A stretch of 53,273 nucleotides of DNA from Gammaproteobacteria bacterium (lineage in GTDB: Bacteria > Pseudomonadota > Gammaproteobacteria > Chromatiales > Chromatiaceae). The stretch covers positions 1 to 53,273 of the forward strand of contig JALORY010000016.1 in NCBI GenBank assembly GCA_025458675.1. Reading direction: 5' to 3'. Shown in pieces: positions 34,177-44,701 of the stretch. How positions within the stretch are numbered: position 1 is the first letter of the stretch; every line of letters begins with the position of its first letter. The notes beneath the pieces are model-generated. The model was not told the DNA's origin. It was given only the letters and a program-made list of their open reading frames with translations, and did not search any database. The position numbers and the translations under genes are program-made.

Positions 34177-34554
34177 TCAGTCGGCCCCTTCGCCGTGGCG
34201 CAACTCGTCCTCGGCCACCGCGCGGTCGATGAGCGCGCTCAGCCGGTTGCCCTCCGCCACCGATCGGTCGTAGGCGAACTCGAGGTCCGGAATCGCGCGC
34301 AGCTTCATGAGCTGGCCGAGTCGACGGCGAAGGAAGCTCGCGGAGTGTCTCAGCGCCCGGCCGGTGTCGACGGCTTTCGACTCGTCGAGGCAGGTGAAGT
34401 ACACCTTCGCGTGCGCGAGATCGCGTGTCACCCGCACCTCCTGCACGGTGACCATGCCCAGCCGCGGGTCGCGCAGCTCGTCCTGGAGCAGCACGGCCAG
34501 CAGCCGGCGCATCTCGGCGCCGACGCGCTCCGCACGGGCGAACTCGTGACCCAT
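34177..34554 (-). CDS. rbfA: Ribosome-binding factor A
   Basis: Small KH-like protein needed for late 30S maturation and cold adaptation. The 125 residues show 'RAERVGAEMRRLLAVLLQDELRDPRLGMVTVQEVRVTRDLAHAKVYFT' in pieces typical of the family and 'LRHSASFLRRRLGQLMKLRAIPDLEFAYDRS' near the C-terminus. It sits between infB and truB in the conserved order. Confidence 0.96.
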   Translation of the reverse strand: MGHEFARAERVGAEMRRLLAVLLQDELRDPRLGMVTVQEVRVTRDLAHAKVYFTCLDESKAVDTGRALRHSASFLRRRLGQLMKLRAIPDLEFAYDRSVAEGNRLSALIDRAVAEDELRHGEGAD

Positions 34555-34570
34555 CGCCGGCGCGCGGCCG

Positions 34571-37165
34571 TCAGGCCTGGCGCGCGACCTCGACGCGTTC
34601 GAAGACCTCGATGTGGTCGCCGACGCGCACGTCGTTGTAGTTCTTGACCGCGATGCCGCACTCCATGCCGGCCTTCACCTCGGACAAGTCGTCCTTGAAG
34701 CGACGCAGCGACTCCAACGCGCCCTGGTAGATCACCACGTTGTCGCGCAGCACGCGAATCGGGTTGTTCCGCTTCACCACGCCGTCGACCACCATGCAGC
34801 CGGCCACCGCGCCGAACTTCGAGGAGCGGAACACGTCGCGCACCTCCGCGAGCCCGATGATCTGTTCCTTGACCTCGGGGGACAGCAGGCCGCTGATCGC
34901 CTTCTTAACGTCGTCGATGATCTCGTAGATGATTCCGTAGTAGCGCAGGTCGAGCCCCTTCTCCTCGACGATGCGGCGAGCCGCCGCGTCCGCGCGGACG
35001 TTGAAGCCGACCAGGATGGCGTTGGACGTGACGGCGAGGTTGGCGTCGGACTCGGTGATGCCGCCGACCGCGGACGCGACGATGCGCACCTTGACCTCCG
35101 GCGTCGAGCACTTGACGAGCGCTTCGCGCAGGGCCTCCACGGACCCCTGCACGTCGGCCTTCAGGATGATGTTGAGCTCCTTGGCCTCTCCCTCCGCCAT
35201 CTGGGAGAACATGTCGGCGAGCTTGGTCGTCTTCTGCGCCGCCAGCTTGGTGTCGCGCGAGCGCTCGCGGCGCAGCTCGGCCAGGTCGCGTGCCTTGCGC
35301 TCGTCCTCGAGCGCAACGACCTCGTCGCCGGCGTTGGGCGCGCCGGACAGACCGAGCACCTGCACCGGAATCGACGGTCCGGCCGTCTTCACCGCCTTCC
35401 CGCCCTCGTCGAACATCGCGCGCACCCGGCCGTACTCGCTGCCGGTGACGATGACGTCACCGCGCGACAGGGTGCCGGACTGCACCAGGATGGTGGCGAT
35501 CGGGCCCCTGCCCTTGTCGAGGCTCGACTCGATGATCGTACCGCGCGCGAGGCCGGCGGCCGGCGCGCGCAGCTCGAGCACCTCGGACTGGATCAGAATC
35601 GCGTCCAGCAGGCTGTCGATACCGGCGCCGGTCTTGGCGGACACTTTGACGATCTGCGTCTCGCCGCCCCACTCCTCGCCCACGATCTCGTACTGCAGAA
35701 GCTCCTGCATCACCTTCTCGGGCTGGGCGTCCGGCTTGTCCACCTTGTTCACCGCGACGACGATCGGCACGCCGGAGGCCTTGGCGTGGTGAATCGCCTC
35801 GATGGTCTGCGGCATCACGCCGTCGTCGGCCGCAACGACCAGGACGACGATGTCGGTGACCTTGGCGCCGCGCGCGCGCATGGACGAGAAGGCCGCGTGG
35901 CCGGGCGTGTCGAGAAACGTGATCACGCCCTTCTCGGTGCGGACGTGGTAGGCGCCGATGTGCTGCGTGATGCCGCCTGCCTCGCCGGCCGCCACGCGCG
36001 TCTCGCGGATGTAGTCGAGCAGCGAGGTCTTGCCGTGGTCGACGTGGCCCATGATCGTCACGACCGGCGGACGGGCCGAGGCCTCGCCGTGCGGGGCCTC
36101 CTCGGCCGCGGTGAGAATCTCCGCCTCGATGTCAGAGTCCTGCTGCGCAACCGCCATATGTCCCATTTCTTCCACCACTAGCGTCGCCGTGTCCCGGTCG
36201 ATCGGCTGGTTGATCGTGACGAGGGTGCCCATCTTCATCAGCACCTTGATCAGCTCGGCGGCCTTGACCGACATGCGCTGCGCGAGCTCCGCCACCGTGA
36301 TGCTCTCGGGAATGCGAACCTCGCGCTTCACCGGCTCCGTCGGCCGCTGGAAGCCGTGCAGCTGTTCGGGCTGGACGATGTCGCGACGCGTCGTGCGCTT
36401 CGGCTTGGCGGGAGCGCGCTTGCCCTCCGCGACGTGCAGCTCGCGGCGCGGCGCGGCAGGCGCCTCCGCCTCGGCTTCCTCGCCCTCGCCACCCCAGCGC
36501 CCGCGCTCTTTGCGAACCCCCTTGCCCTTGCCCTTCGCAGCCCGCTTCTCCTCTTCCTTCTCCTTGGCCTTCCGTTCTTCCTCCTCGCGGCGCTTCTGCT
36601 CCTCGGTCTGCGCCCGACGCTGTTCCTCCTCGAGCGCACGCTGGCGCGCCTCCTCCTGCGCGAGGCGCTCACGCTCCTCGGTCTGACGGCGCTCCTCCTC
36701 CGCCCGACGGCGGCCCTCGTCGAGGGCCTCGATGGAACGCTTCTTCTCCTCCTGGTCGGCAAGCGCCTGGCGCGCGGCCTCGGCCTCGCGCGTCGCCTCC
36801 TCGGTGTCGGCGACAGTGCTGCGCTTCACGTAGGTGCGCTTGCGACGGACCTCGACGCTCACGGTCTTCGCGGGAGCCCGGGCAACGCTGCTGCGCGCGG
36901 CCGTCGACTTGGGTCCGACGGCCGGCTGGGTGAGCTCGGTGACGGTCTTGCGCTTCAGCGTGATCTTGCTCGGCTCCGCCGCTTCGGCCGGTGCCACCTT
37001 CCCGTGAGCGCGCCGCAGGTGCTGCAGCAGCTGCACCTTCTCCTGCTCCGAGACCACGTCGGCGCCCTGTTCCTTCTGGACACCGGCGTCGTTGAGCTGC
37101 TTGAGCAGCCGCTCGACGGGTACGCCGATCACGACGGCGAGCTGGCTTACGGTGACCTCACTCAT
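34571..37165 (-). CDS. infB: Translation initiation factor IF-2
   Basis: GTPase that brings fMet-tRNA to the 30S subunit and promotes subunit joining. The 864 residues (E. coli 890) consist of the IF2 N-terminal subdomain ('[24 protein letters not shown]'), a long highly charged coiled-coil region (about 120-225, Glu/Arg/Lys-rich), the second IF2-N-like segment, and the G domain with '[16 protein letters not shown]' (G1, about 370), 'DTPGHAAF' and 'AVNKVDKP'. The C-terminal fMet-tRNA-binding domain ends in '[20 protein letters not shown]'. It follows nusA by 15 nt. Confidence 0.98.
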   Translation of the reverse strand: MSEVTVSQLAVVIGVPVERLLKQLNDAGVQKEQGADVVSEQEKVQLLQHLRRAHGKVAPAEAAEPSKITLKRKTVTELTQPAVGPKSTAARSSVARAPAKTVSVEVRRKRTYVKRSTVADTEEATREAEAARQALADQEEKKRSIEALDEGRRRAEEERRQTEERERLAQEEARQRALEEEQRRAQTEEQKRREEEERKAKEKEEEKRAAKGKGKGVRKERGRWGGEGEEAEAEAPAAPRRELHVAEGKRAPAKPKRTTRRDIVQPEQLHGFQRPTEPVKREVRIPESITVAELAQRMSVKAAELIKVLMKMGTLVTINQPIDRDTATLVVEEMGHMAVAQQDSDIEAEILTAAEEAPHGEASARPPVVTIMGHVDHGKTSLLDYIRETRVAAGEAGGITQHIGAYHVRTEKGVITFLDTPGHAAFSSMRARGAKVTDIVVLVVAADDGVMPQTIEAIHHAKASGVPIVVAVNKVDKPDAQPEKVMQELLQYEIVGEEWGGETQIVKVSAKTGAGIDSLLDAILIQSEVLELRAPAAGLARGTIIESSLDKGRGPIATILVQSGTLSRGDVIVTGSEYGRVRAMFDEGGKAVKTAGPSIPVQVLGLSGAPNAGDEVVALEDERKARDLAELRRERSRDTKLAAQKTTKLADMFSQMAEGEAKELNIILKADVQGSVEALREALVKCSTPEVKVRIVASAVGGITESDANLAVTSNAILVGFNVRADAAARRIVEEKGLDLRYYGIIYEIIDDVKKAISGLLSPEVKEQIIGLAEVRDVFRSSKFGAVAGCMVVDGVVKRNNPIRVLRDNVVIYQGALESLRRFKDDLSEVKAGMECGIAVKNYNDVRVGDHIEVFERVEVARQA

Positions 37166-37180
37166 CGGTCGCTCCTCGGG

Positions 37181-38689
37181 TCAGTTCCCCGCGCTGCCTT
37201 CCCGGAACCACGGCGCGCGCGCCGCCATTATCAGCGCCGCCGCACGCTCCGGCGTCACGCCCTCGATCTCGACGAGGTCGTCCACCGCCTGCTCGGCGAG
37301 ATCCTCCATGGTGACGATGCCCTGGCTCGCCAGGCGGAAGGCGAGGTCGCGGTCCATCCCGTCCATGTTGAGCAGGTCCTCGGCAGGCGCCGCGTCGGGC
37401 AGCGCCTCCTCCTTGGCAAGCGCGCGGGTGAGCAGCACGTCCTTGGCCCGGTTGCGCAGCTCGTTGACGATATCCTCGTCGAAGGCGTCGATCGCGAGCA
37501 TCTCCTGCAGCGGGACGTAGGCCACCTCGTCGATGGTCGTGAACCCTTCCTGCACCAGGATGGAGGCAACCTCCTCGTCCACGTCGAGCTGCGACATGAA
37601 CTGCTCGACCAGGGAGCGGGTCTCGTTCTCGGACTTGTCCTGCGCCGCCTCCTCGTTCATGACGTTGAGCTCCCAGCCCGTGAGCTGGCTGGCGAGCCGC
37701 ACGTTCTGCCCGCCCCGGCCGATCGCCTGCGACAGGTTCTCATCCTTCACCGCGACGTCCATGCTTCCCGCCTCTTCGTCGACGACGATGGAGACGACGT
37801 CCGCCGGCGACATCGCGTTGATCACGAACTGCGCGGGATTGTCGTTCCAGAGGATGATGTCGACGCGCTCGCCGGCCAGCTCGTTCGACACTGCCTGCAC
37901 GCGCGAGCCGCGCATGCCGACGCAGGCTCCGACGGGGTCGATGCGGGGGTCCCGCGAGCGGACGGCGATCTTGGCGCGAGAGCCCGGGTCGCGCGCGGCG
38001 CCCTTGATCTCGATGAGACCTTCGCCGACCTCCGGCACCTCGAGCTTGAAGAGCTCGATGAGCAGGTTGGGGGCGGTGCGGCTGACGAAGAGCTGCGGGC
38101 CGCGCGGCTCCGGGCGCACGTCGTAGAGATAGCCGCGCAGCCGGTCGCTGACGCGCACCGACTCGCGGGGGATCATGTCGCTCTTGAGAACGATCGCCTC
38201 GGCGTTGCCGCCGAGGTCCAGGATGATGTTGCCGCGGTCGAGCCGCTTCACCGTGCCGGTGATCAGCTCGCCCCTGCGATCCTTGTAGGCCTCGACGACC
38301 TTGGCACGCTCGGCCTCCCGCACCTTCTGGACGATGACCTGCTTCGCGGTCTGGGCCGCGATTCGGCCGAAGCTGATGGACTCCATCGGTTCCTCGATGA
38401 AGCCGCCGACCTCGATGCCCGGCTCGAGGGCCTGGGCGGCATCGAAGGTGATCTCCGCCGAGGGGTTCTCCAGCAGGCCGTCCTCGCCCGGCTCCACGGC
38501 CTTCCACCGGCGGAAGCTGACGTAGTCGCCGGTGGTCCGGTCGATCTCGACCCGCACGTCGATCTCGCCGCCGTGCTTCTTGCGGGTGGCCGACGCGAGC
38601 GCCGCCTCCATCGCCTGGAAGATGGTCTCGCGGTCCACGCCTTTCTCGTTGGACACCGCATCGACCACCAGGAGGATCTCTTTGTTCAT
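37181..38689 (-). CDS. nusA: Transcription termination/antitermination protein NusA
   Basis: RNA-polymerase-associated pausing, termination and antitermination factor. The 502 residues (E. coli 495) begin '[21 protein letters not shown]', an N-terminal RNAP-binding domain, then S1 ('[19 protein letters not shown]'), two KH domains ('[18 protein letters not shown]' and '[20 protein letters not shown]') and two C-terminal acidic helix-hairpin repeats, as in gammaproteobacteria. I chose ATG 38689 by homology; ATG 38701, four codons upstream, is possible. It lies downstream of a double terminator that NusA itself may influence. Confidence 0.97.
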   Translation of the reverse strand: MNKEILLVVDAVSNEKGVDRETIFQAMEAALASATRKKHGGEIDVRVEIDRTTGDYVSFRRWKAVEPGEDGLLENPSAEITFDAAQALEPGIEVGGFIEEPMESISFGRIAAQTAKQVIVQKVREAERAKVVEAYKDRRGELITGTVKRLDRGNIILDLGGNAEAIVLKSDMIPRESVRVSDRLRGYLYDVRPEPRGPQLFVSRTAPNLLIELFKLEVPEVGEGLIEIKGAARDPGSRAKIAVRSRDPRIDPVGACVGMRGSRVQAVSNELAGERVDIILWNDNPAQFVINAMSPADVVSIVVDEEAGSMDVAVKDENLSQAIGRGGQNVRLASQLTGWELNVMNEEAAQDKSENETRSLVEQFMSQLDVDEEVASILVQEGFTTIDEVAYVPLQEMLAIDAFDEDIVNELRNRAKDVLLTRALAKEEALPDAAPAEDLLNMDGMDRDLAFRLASQGIVTMEDLAEQAVDDLVEIEGVTPERAAALIMAARAPWFREGSAGN

Positions 38690-38703
38690 CGCCGACGTCA
38701 TCC

Positions 38704-39162
38704 TCAGAACTCGGGTACCAATCGGGCCGACTCCACGTCCCCGTGCGGGAACTCGAGCACCTGGCCGTCCACTTCGATCCTGATCCGCCCGCCGGACGCG
38801 CCACGCAGCACGCCGGCGAAGTTCCGTCGCCCGTCCGCCAGCCGCGCCAGCCGCAGCTTCGCCCTGTGCCCCGCGAACCGCTCGTAGTCGGCGAGCGTGA
38901 AGAGCGGCCGGTCGAGGCCTGGCGACGACACCTCGAGCGTGTAGCGCTCGCGGATCGGGTCCTCCACGTCCAGCGCCCCGCTGAGCTGGTGGCTCACGGC
39001 GGCGCAGTCGTCGAGCGTGATACCGTCGGCGTGGTCGATGAAGACTCGCAGCAGCATCCCCGCCGCCCCGCGCCCCTGCAGCTGGACGCCGACGAGCTCG
39101 TAGCCCATCGGCCCGACCACCCGCTCGACCAGCCCGACCAACCTGTCCGGCGCCTGCCGCAT
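38704..39162 (-). CDS. rimP: Ribosome maturation factor RimP
   Basis: Needed for 30S assembly. The 152 residues match RimP (E. coli 150): '[20 protein letters not shown]', '[29 protein letters not shown]', '[23 protein letters not shown]' and a C-terminal SH3-like part. I chose ATG 39162, with GGGG 4 nt upstream; the TTG at 39174 adds four residues but falls in the T-run of the upstream terminator. First protein gene after the initiator tRNA. Confidence 0.95.
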   Translation of the reverse strand: MRQAPDRLVGLVERVVGPMGYELVGVQLQGRGAAGMLLRVFIDHADGITLDDCAAVSHQLSGALDVEDPIRERYTLEVSSPGLDRPLFTLADYERFAGHRAKLRLARLADGRRNFAGVLRGASGGRIRIEVDGQVLEFPHGDVESARLVPEF

Positions 39163-39171
39163 CACGCCCCA

Positions 39172-39201
39172 CAAACAAAAAAATGGGCACGAGGCCCATT
39201 T
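39172..39201 (-). terminator. Intrinsic terminator t2 between metY and rimP
   Basis: On the minus strand an 8-bp stem (arms 39201-39194 and 39188-39181) with a 5-nt loop is followed by a run of T residues broken only by one G (about 39180-39172). This is the strongest intrinsic terminator in the window and it ends only 10 nt before the rimP start codon, so rimP-nusA-infB expression requires read-through or an internal promoter. Confidence 0.85.
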
Positions 39202-39249
39202 CCTGATCCGGCAGCCCCAGGACGTCCCTGGGTCTCCGGGCGATTAGCA

Positions 39250-39270
39250 AAAGGCCCCGTTGCCGGGGCC
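39250..39270 (-). terminator. Intrinsic terminator t1 directly after metY
   Basis: On the minus strand GGCCCCG-GCAA-CGGGGCC (39270-39253) is followed by TTTT. It lies 12 nt past the tRNA 3' end, as expected for the end of a monocistronic tRNA transcript. The GCAA loop is a stable GNRA tetraloop. Confidence 0.75.
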
Positions 39271-39281
39271 CATTGCAGGAA

Positions 39282-39358
<77 letters not shown>

Positions 39359-39371
39359 TCAGCGAGGCCGA

Positions 39372-39400
39372 ACTATACCCGGCCGTTCGCGGCGGCGCAA
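39372..39400 (-). promoter_or_regulatory. Predicted promoter of metY / rimP operon
   Basis: On the minus strand TTGCGC (39400-39395) and TATAGT (39377-39372, 5/6 to TATAAT) are 17 nt apart in the short gap after nuoN. The predicted start is about 7 nt upstream of the mature tRNA 5' end, and the stretch between is GC-rich, like discriminators of stable-RNA promoters. Confidence 0.55.
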
Positions 39401-39417
39401 CAAGGCGCCGGGGCCCG

Positions 39418-40854
39418 TCAGCTGACGGCGGCAACGCAGATCGAGAGCAGTCCCGCGGGGAATAGACCCAAGGCGAGCATGGTCAGGCCGTTGACCGAAA
39501 GCACCCACATCGCGTCCGCCGGGGCCCGCAACGGCGCTTCGTCCAACGGCGCGTCGAAGTACATCACCTTGATCACGCGCAGGTAGTAGAACGCCCCGAT
39601 CACGGAGAAGAAGACGCCGAAGACGGCGAGCCAGACCATGTCGACGTCGACCACCGCGTCCAGCACGAAAAGCTTTGCGAAGAAGCCGGCCGTCGGCGGG
39701 ACCCCCGCCATGGAGAACATGAGGAGCAGCATCATCCCCGCATACCAGGGACTGCGCTGATTGAGGCCCTTGAGGTCGTCGATACGCTCCGCCTCGACTC
39801 CCTCGCGACTGAGCAGGACGATCACGCCGAACGCCCCCGCCGCCATGAGCGCGTAGAGAATCGCGTAGAACATCGCCGCCGCCATGCCGTCCGGGGTGCC
39901 CGCCAGCAGCCCGAGGAAGATGAAGCCGACGTGCGAGATGGTCGAGTAGGCGAGCATCCGCTTGATGTTCGTCTGGGCGATCGCGACGACGTTGCCGAGC
40001 GCGAGGGACGCGACTGCGAGCAGCACGAGCATGCCCTGCCAGTGTGGGTGCAGCGGGCCGAGGCCGTCCGACAGGAGCCGGAACGCCAGCGCGAAGGCCG
40101 CGATCTTCGGCGCGCTCCCGACCAGCAGGGTCACCGGGGCCGGCGCGCCGTGGTAGACGTCGGGCACCCACATGTGAAAGGGAACCGCACCGAACTTGAA
40201 CGCGATGCCGATCACGATGAAGACGAGTCCGAACACCAGCACGGTCTGATCCGCAGGCTGCACGGCGAGCCGCTGCCCGACCGTCGCGAAGCTGAGTGCG
40301 CCAGTCGCGCCGTACACCATCGACATGCCGTACAGGAGCAGGCCCGACGCCAGCGCGCCGAGGACGAAGTACTTCATCGCCGCCTCGGAGCCGGCCGTCG
40401 CGTTCCGGTCGAAGGCGACGAGGGCGTACAGGGACAGCGCGAGCAGCTCGAGTCCCAGGTACGCCGTGAGAAAACTCGCAGCAGAGGCGATCACGCTCAT
40501 CCCGAGCGCGGCGAACAGGCCGAGGACGTAGAACTCGCCCTTGAAGAGCCGGCGGGCGACGAGATAGCCCCGCGAGTAGACGAAGCCCAGCAGCGTCACC
40601 AGGAAGACCGAGATCTTGAGCGCGTCCGACATCGGGTCGCGCACGTAGTTGCCGTGGAAAACCACCTCGCGCGGACCACCGCCCACCCAGATCGTTGCCG
40701 CCACGGCAGCCACGAGGGCCACGAGCGAGAGGACATAGGTCAGGTGGCGCCGCTGCTCCGTGAGGAACAGGTCCAGAACCAGGATCGCGCAGGCTGCGGC
40801 CAGCAGCACGATCTCGGGCAGCGCCGGGGCCAGGCTCGCGAGGTCCATGTGCAT
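39418..40854 (-). CDS. nuoN: NADH-quinone oxidoreductase subunit N
   Basis: Antiporter-like proton-pumping subunit of complex I. 478 residues with about 14 membrane helices. Typical stretches: 'PEIVLLAAACAILVLDLF', 'GLELLALSLYALVAFDR' (conserved Glu), 'FGLVFIVIGIAFKFGAVPFHMWVPDVYHGAPAPVT' (broken-helix Lys/His region) and 'NIKRMLAYSTISHVGFI'. Start ATG 40854 has GAAGAG 6 nt upstream. Last gene of the nuo operon, 60 nt before the metY tRNA. Confidence 0.96.
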   Translation of the reverse strand: MHMDLASLAPALPEIVLLAAACAILVLDLFLTEQRRHLTYVLSLVALVAAVAATIWVGGGPREVVFHGNYVRDPMSDALKISVFLVTLLGFVYSRGYLVARRLFKGEFYVLGLFAALGMSVIASAASFLTAYLGLELLALSLYALVAFDRNATAGSEAAMKYFVLGALASGLLLYGMSMVYGATGALSFATVGQRLAVQPADQTVLVFGLVFIVIGIAFKFGAVPFHMWVPDVYHGAPAPVTLLVGSAPKIAAFALAFRLLSDGLGPLHPHWQGMLVLLAVASLALGNVVAIAQTNIKRMLAYSTISHVGFIFLGLLAGTPDGMAAAMFYAILYALMAAGAFGVIVLLSREGVEAERIDDLKGLNQRSPWYAGMMLLLMFSMAGVPPTAGFFAKLFVLDAVVDVDMVWLAVFGVFFSVIGAFYYLRVIKVMYFDAPLDEAPLRAPADAMWVLSVNGLTMLALGLFPAGLLSICVAAVS

Positions 40855-40881
40855 CGTCGTCTCTTCCCGAATTCCCGGCAG

Positions 40882-42396
40882 CTAAAGTTTCGACACCGCG
40901 ATGTGACGCAGCAGGTTGTCCACGGAGGCGCCCATCACCTCGATCAGTGGCTGCGGCCAGAGACCCAGCGCGAGCACCGCGACCGCCAGCGCGCCGAGCA
41001 CGACCGCCTCGCGCCCGTTGATGTCCGAGAGCTCGGCCACCTTCCCGCCGGTCACCTCGCCGAACACCACCCGCTTCACCATCCAGAGCGTGTAGGCAGC
41101 GCCGATGATCAGGGTGGTCGCTGCGAGGAAGGCGAACCAGAAGTCGGCGCGGAAGCTCGCCAGGATGACCATGAACTCGCCGACGAACCCCGAGGTGCCC
41201 GGAAGCCCCGCGTTCGCCATCGCAAAAAAGACCATGAACGCAGCGAACCAGGGCATGGTGTTGACGACCCCGCCGTAGTCGGCGATCTGGCGGCTGTGGA
41301 CGCGGTCGTAGAGGACGCCGACGCAAAGGAACATCGCCGCCGAGATGAAGCCGTGAGACACCATCTGCACCATGCCGCCCTCGATGCCCAGGGCCGCGCC
41401 GCCCTGCGCCTCGGGACGGGACATCACGATGAAGGCGATGAAGAACCCGAGTGTCACGAAGCCCATGTGCGAGATCGACGAGTACGCGATCAGCTTCTTC
41501 ATGTCCTGCTGCACCAGCGCGACGAAGCCGATGTACACGACGGCGATCAGCGACATCGTGATGATCATGAGATCGAGGTAATTGCTCGCGTCGGGCGTGA
41601 TGGGCAGGCTGAGCCGGAGGAAACCGTAGCCCCCGATCTTGAGCATGATTGCGGCGAGGACGACCGACCCGCCGGTCGGCGCCTCGACGTGCGCGTCGGG
41701 CAGCCAAGTGTGCACCGGCCACATCGGCACCTTCACCGCGAAGGCGAGCAGGAAGGCGAGGAAGATCAGCACCTGCTCCCGCATTCCGAGCCTGAGCTCG
41801 TGGAAGCCGAGGATCTCGAAGGTCCCCGACTGGGTGTACATGTAGATCAGCGCGACCAGCATGAACACCGAGCCCAGGAAGGTGTAGAGGAAGAACTTGA
41901 TGGTCGCGTACACGCGATTGGGGCCGCCCCAGATCCCGATGATGAGAAACATCGGGATCAGCATCGCCTCCCAGAACACGTAGAAAAGGATGGCGTCGAG
42001 CGCGGAGAACACGCCCACCATCGCGCCCTCCATGAACAGGAAGGCGGCCATGTACTGCGCCGGCTTGTACTCGATGACCTCCCAGCCCGCGACGATCACC
42101 AGCACCGTGACGAAGGTCGTCAGCAGGATCAGCGGCATGGAGATGCCGTCGACACCGAGGTGGTAGTTGACGTCGAAAGCCGGGATCCACGCCGCCCGCT
42201 CGACGAACTGCATCTCCGCAGTGCCCGCCTGGAAGCCCGTGTAGAGCGGCAGGCTGACGAGGAAGGTGGCCACCGCGATCGCGAGCGCGAGCCATTTGGT
42301 GACGTTCGGCGCCTTGTCGCCGCTGCCAAGCACCAGCATGCCGCCCAGAATGGGCAGCCAGATGGTCAGGCTGAGGATCGGCAGTTCAGCGGTCAT
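40882..42396 (-). CDS. nuoM: NADH-quinone oxidoreductase subunit M
   Basis: Antiporter-like proton-pumping subunit. 504 residues (E. coli 509), about 14 helices. Landmarks: 'YHLGVDGISMPLILLTTFVTVL', 'FYVFWEAMLIPMFLIIGIWGG' (conserved Glu), 'FLLAFAVKVPMWPVHTWLPDAHVEAPT' and 'DMKKLIAYSSISHMGFVTLG'. Gap of 27 nt to nuoN and 21 nt from nuoL. Confidence 0.97.
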   Translation of the reverse strand: MTAELPILSLTIWLPILGGMLVLGSGDKAPNVTKWLALAIAVATFLVSLPLYTGFQAGTAEMQFVERAAWIPAFDVNYHLGVDGISMPLILLTTFVTVLVIVAGWEVIEYKPAQYMAAFLFMEGAMVGVFSALDAILFYVFWEAMLIPMFLIIGIWGGPNRVYATIKFFLYTFLGSVFMLVALIYMYTQSGTFEILGFHELRLGMREQVLIFLAFLLAFAVKVPMWPVHTWLPDAHVEAPTGGSVVLAAIMLKIGGYGFLRLSLPITPDASNYLDLMIITMSLIAVVYIGFVALVQQDMKKLIAYSSISHMGFVTLGFFIAFIVMSRPEAQGGAALGIEGGMVQMVSHGFISAAMFLCVGVLYDRVHSRQIADYGGVVNTMPWFAAFMVFFAMANAGLPGTSGFVGEFMVILASFRADFWFAFLAATTLIIGAAYTLWMVKRVVFGEVTGGKVAELSDINGREAVVLGALAVAVLALGLWPQPLIEVMGASVDNLLRHIAVSKL

Positions 42397-42417
42397 GCGG
42401 CACGCCCATCTCGGTCA

Positions 42418-44370
42418 TCAGTGGATCACGAACCAGGCCAGGAATGCGATCAGGCCCAGAATCATCGCGATCGCGTAGTGGTAGAGGTAGCCGGTCTGCA
42501 GGTGGCGAACCACGCCGGCGAGCCAGCCGACCGCCTTCGCCGAGCCGTCGACGATCACGCCGTCGATGACCGCGCGATCGCCGCCCTGCCAGAGGGCGCG
42601 GCCCAGAGCCCGGCTGCCGGCGGCGAACACGGCCTGATTGAACTCGTCGAAGCCGTACTTGCGGTCGAGCACGTCGTACACGACGCCGAAGCGCGCCTTG
42701 ATCCAGTCCGCGATCGACGGGTTGTAGAGGTAGACGTAGGCGGCGACGGCCAGGCCGCCCATGGCCAGGAAGAACGGCAGGCCGCTCATCCCGTGCAGCA
42801 CGAAGGCGCCGGCGCCGTGGAAGTCCCTGCCGATCTGGGCCAGGACGTCGTGCTCCGGCCGGACCGTCAGCACGCCCTTGAAGTAGTCGCCGAACACCAT
42901 GTCGCCGACGGTCAGGTAGCCGATCACGACCGACGGGATCGCGAGCAGGATGAGCGGAACGGTCACGACCGCCGGTGACTCGTGCAGATGTGCTGCCGCG
43001 TGGTGGTCGCGCGGGCCTTCGCCGTGGAAGACCAGGAAGAACATCCGGAAGCTGTAGAGCGCGGTGACGAAGACGCCCATCACCAGCAGGACATAGGCGT
43101 AGCCGGCGCCCGGCAGGGTCGCGTGGCGAACGGCTTCGATGATCACGTCCTTCGAGAAGAAGCCCGAAAAGCCGGGGAAGCCGATGAGCGCGAGCGAGCC
43201 GAGCAGCGACGTCCAGTAGGTGATCGGCATTCGGCGCCGGATGCCGCCCATGTTGCGGATGTCCTGGTCGTGGTGCATGCCCATGATCACGGAGCCCGCC
43301 GCCAGAAACAGCAGCGCCTTGAAGAAGGCGTGGGTCATCAGGTGAAAGACGCCCGCGGCGTAAGCGGAGGCACCCAGCGCGGTGACCATGACCCCGAGTT
43401 GCGACAGCGTCGAATACGCGACGACCCGCTTGATGTCGTTCTGCACGATGCCGATGAGCCCGGTGAAGAAGGCGGTCGTGGCACCGATGACCAGCACGAA
43501 CGACAGGGCCGCCTCGGACAGCTCGTAGAGGGGCGACATCCGCGCCACCATGAAGATGCCGGCGGTCACCATGGTCGCGGCGTGGATCAGGGCGGAGATC
43601 GGCGTCGGGCCCTCCATGGAGTCCGGCAGCCAGACGTGCAGAGGGACCTGCGCGGACTTGCCCATGGCACCGATGAAGAGCAGCACGCCGATCACCGTCA
43701 TCAGCGACCACTCGGTGTCGCCGAGGATCCGTATCCTGGTGTCCGCGAGCTCCGGCGCCTTGGCGAACACCTCGTGGTAGTCGAGACTGTTGAAGTACAT
43801 GGCGACCGCGGCGATCCCGAGGATGAACCCGAAGTCGCCGACGCGGTTCACCAGGAACGCCTTCAGGTTCGCAAAGATCGCCGACTCGCGCTTGAAGTAG
43901 AAGCCGATGAGCAGGTACGAGACGAGGCCGACGGCCTCCCAGCCGAAGAACAGCTGCAGGAAGTTGTTCGACATCACCAGCATGAGCATCGAGAAGGTGA
44001 ACAGCGCGATGTAGCTGAAGAAGCGCTGGTACCCCTCCTCCTCGTGCATGTAGCCGATGGTGTAGATGTGGACCATCAGCGACACGAAGGTGACCACCGC
44101 CATCATCATGGCGGTGAGGCGGTCAACGAGAAATCCGATCTCGAAGCGCAGCCCGTCGCTGACCATCCACGTGTACACGGAGACGTTGTCGGCCGGCGCG
44201 CCGTCGATGGCGTGAAGCTTCAGCACGTAGAACGAGAGCGCGCACGCCACGCCGACGCCGCCTATCGCGGCCCAGTGGGCACCGGCCCGGCCAACCTGGT
44301 TGCGGAAGAGGCCCGCGACCACCGCGCCGAGGAGCGGTGCCAGAACGATGGTGAGGTAGATCTGCTCCAT
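42418..44370 (-). CDS. nuoL: NADH-quinone oxidoreductase subunit L
   Basis: Distal antiporter-like subunit with the long lateral helix that braces the membrane arm. 650 residues (E. coli 613). 'LQLFFGWEAVGLVSYLLIGFYF' carries the conserved Glu, 'GKSAQVPLHVWLPDSMEGPTPISALIHAATMVTAG' the Lys/His region, and 'DIKRVVAYSTLSQLGVM' follows. The C-terminal amphipathic helix and final membrane helix are present ('LYHYAIAMILGLIAFLAWFV'). Confidence 0.97.
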   Translation of the reverse strand: MEQIYLTIVLAPLLGAVVAGLFRNQVGRAGAHWAAIGGVGVACALSFYVLKLHAIDGAPADNVSVYTWMVSDGLRFEIGFLVDRLTAMMMAVVTFVSLMVHIYTIGYMHEEEGYQRFFSYIALFTFSMLMLVMSNNFLQLFFGWEAVGLVSYLLIGFYFKRESAIFANLKAFLVNRVGDFGFILGIAAVAMYFNSLDYHEVFAKAPELADTRIRILGDTEWSLMTVIGVLLFIGAMGKSAQVPLHVWLPDSMEGPTPISALIHAATMVTAGIFMVARMSPLYELSEAALSFVLVIGATTAFFTGLIGIVQNDIKRVVAYSTLSQLGVMVTALGASAYAAGVFHLMTHAFFKALLFLAAGSVIMGMHHDQDIRNMGGIRRRMPITYWTSLLGSLALIGFPGFSGFFSKDVIIEAVRHATLPGAGYAYVLLVMGVFVTALYSFRMFFLVFHGEGPRDHHAAAHLHESPAVVTVPLILLAIPSVVIGYLTVGDMVFGDYFKGVLTVRPEHDVLAQIGRDFHGAGAFVLHGMSGLPFFLAMGGLAVAAYVYLYNPSIADWIKARFGVVYDVLDRKYGFDEFNQAVFAAGSRALGRALWQGGDRAVIDGVIVDGSAKAVGWLAGVVRHLQTGYLYHYAIAMILGLIAFLAWFVIH

Positions 44371-44395
44371 CTCGCTTGCCCCGGTCTTTGGCCGC

Positions 44396-44701
44396 TCAGC
44401 CCCTCAGGGCGTCCAGCTCCGCCACGTTGATCGTCCGCCGGTTGCGGAACAGGACGACCAGGATGGCGAGCCCGATCGCCGCTTCCGCCGCGGCGACGGT
44501 CAGGATGAAGAACACGAACACCTGTCCCGCCGTGTCCTGCAGGAAGTGCGAGAACGCGACGAAGTTCATGTTGACCGCGAGCAGCATCAGCTCGACGCAC
44601 ATGAGCAGGATGATCACGTTCTTGCGGTTGATGAAGATCCCGGCGACGCTGATCGAGAACAGGATCGCGCCGAGGATGAGAAAGTCGGAGAGCGCGATCA
44701 T
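44396..44701 (-). CDS. nuoK: NADH-quinone oxidoreductase subunit K
   Basis: Small three-helix membrane subunit of complex I. 101 residues (E. coli 100). '[44 protein letters not shown]' contains the two conserved membrane glutamates' first member (Glu in 'CVELML'); the second is in '[10 protein letters not shown]'. Its ATG overlaps the nuoJ stop as ATGA. Confidence 0.96.
   Translation of the reverse strand: MIALSDFLILGAILFSISVAGIFINRKNVIILLMCVELMLLAVNMNFVAFSHFLQDTAGQVFVFFILTVAAAEAAIGLAILVVLFRNRRTINVAELDALRG

Noticed and set aside
39931-42978. A 1015-codon open frame antisense to nuoN, nuoM and nuoL
   Set aside because: It mirrors membrane-protein codons (His/Arg/Asp-rich shadow) and has no ribosome site or recognisable domain.
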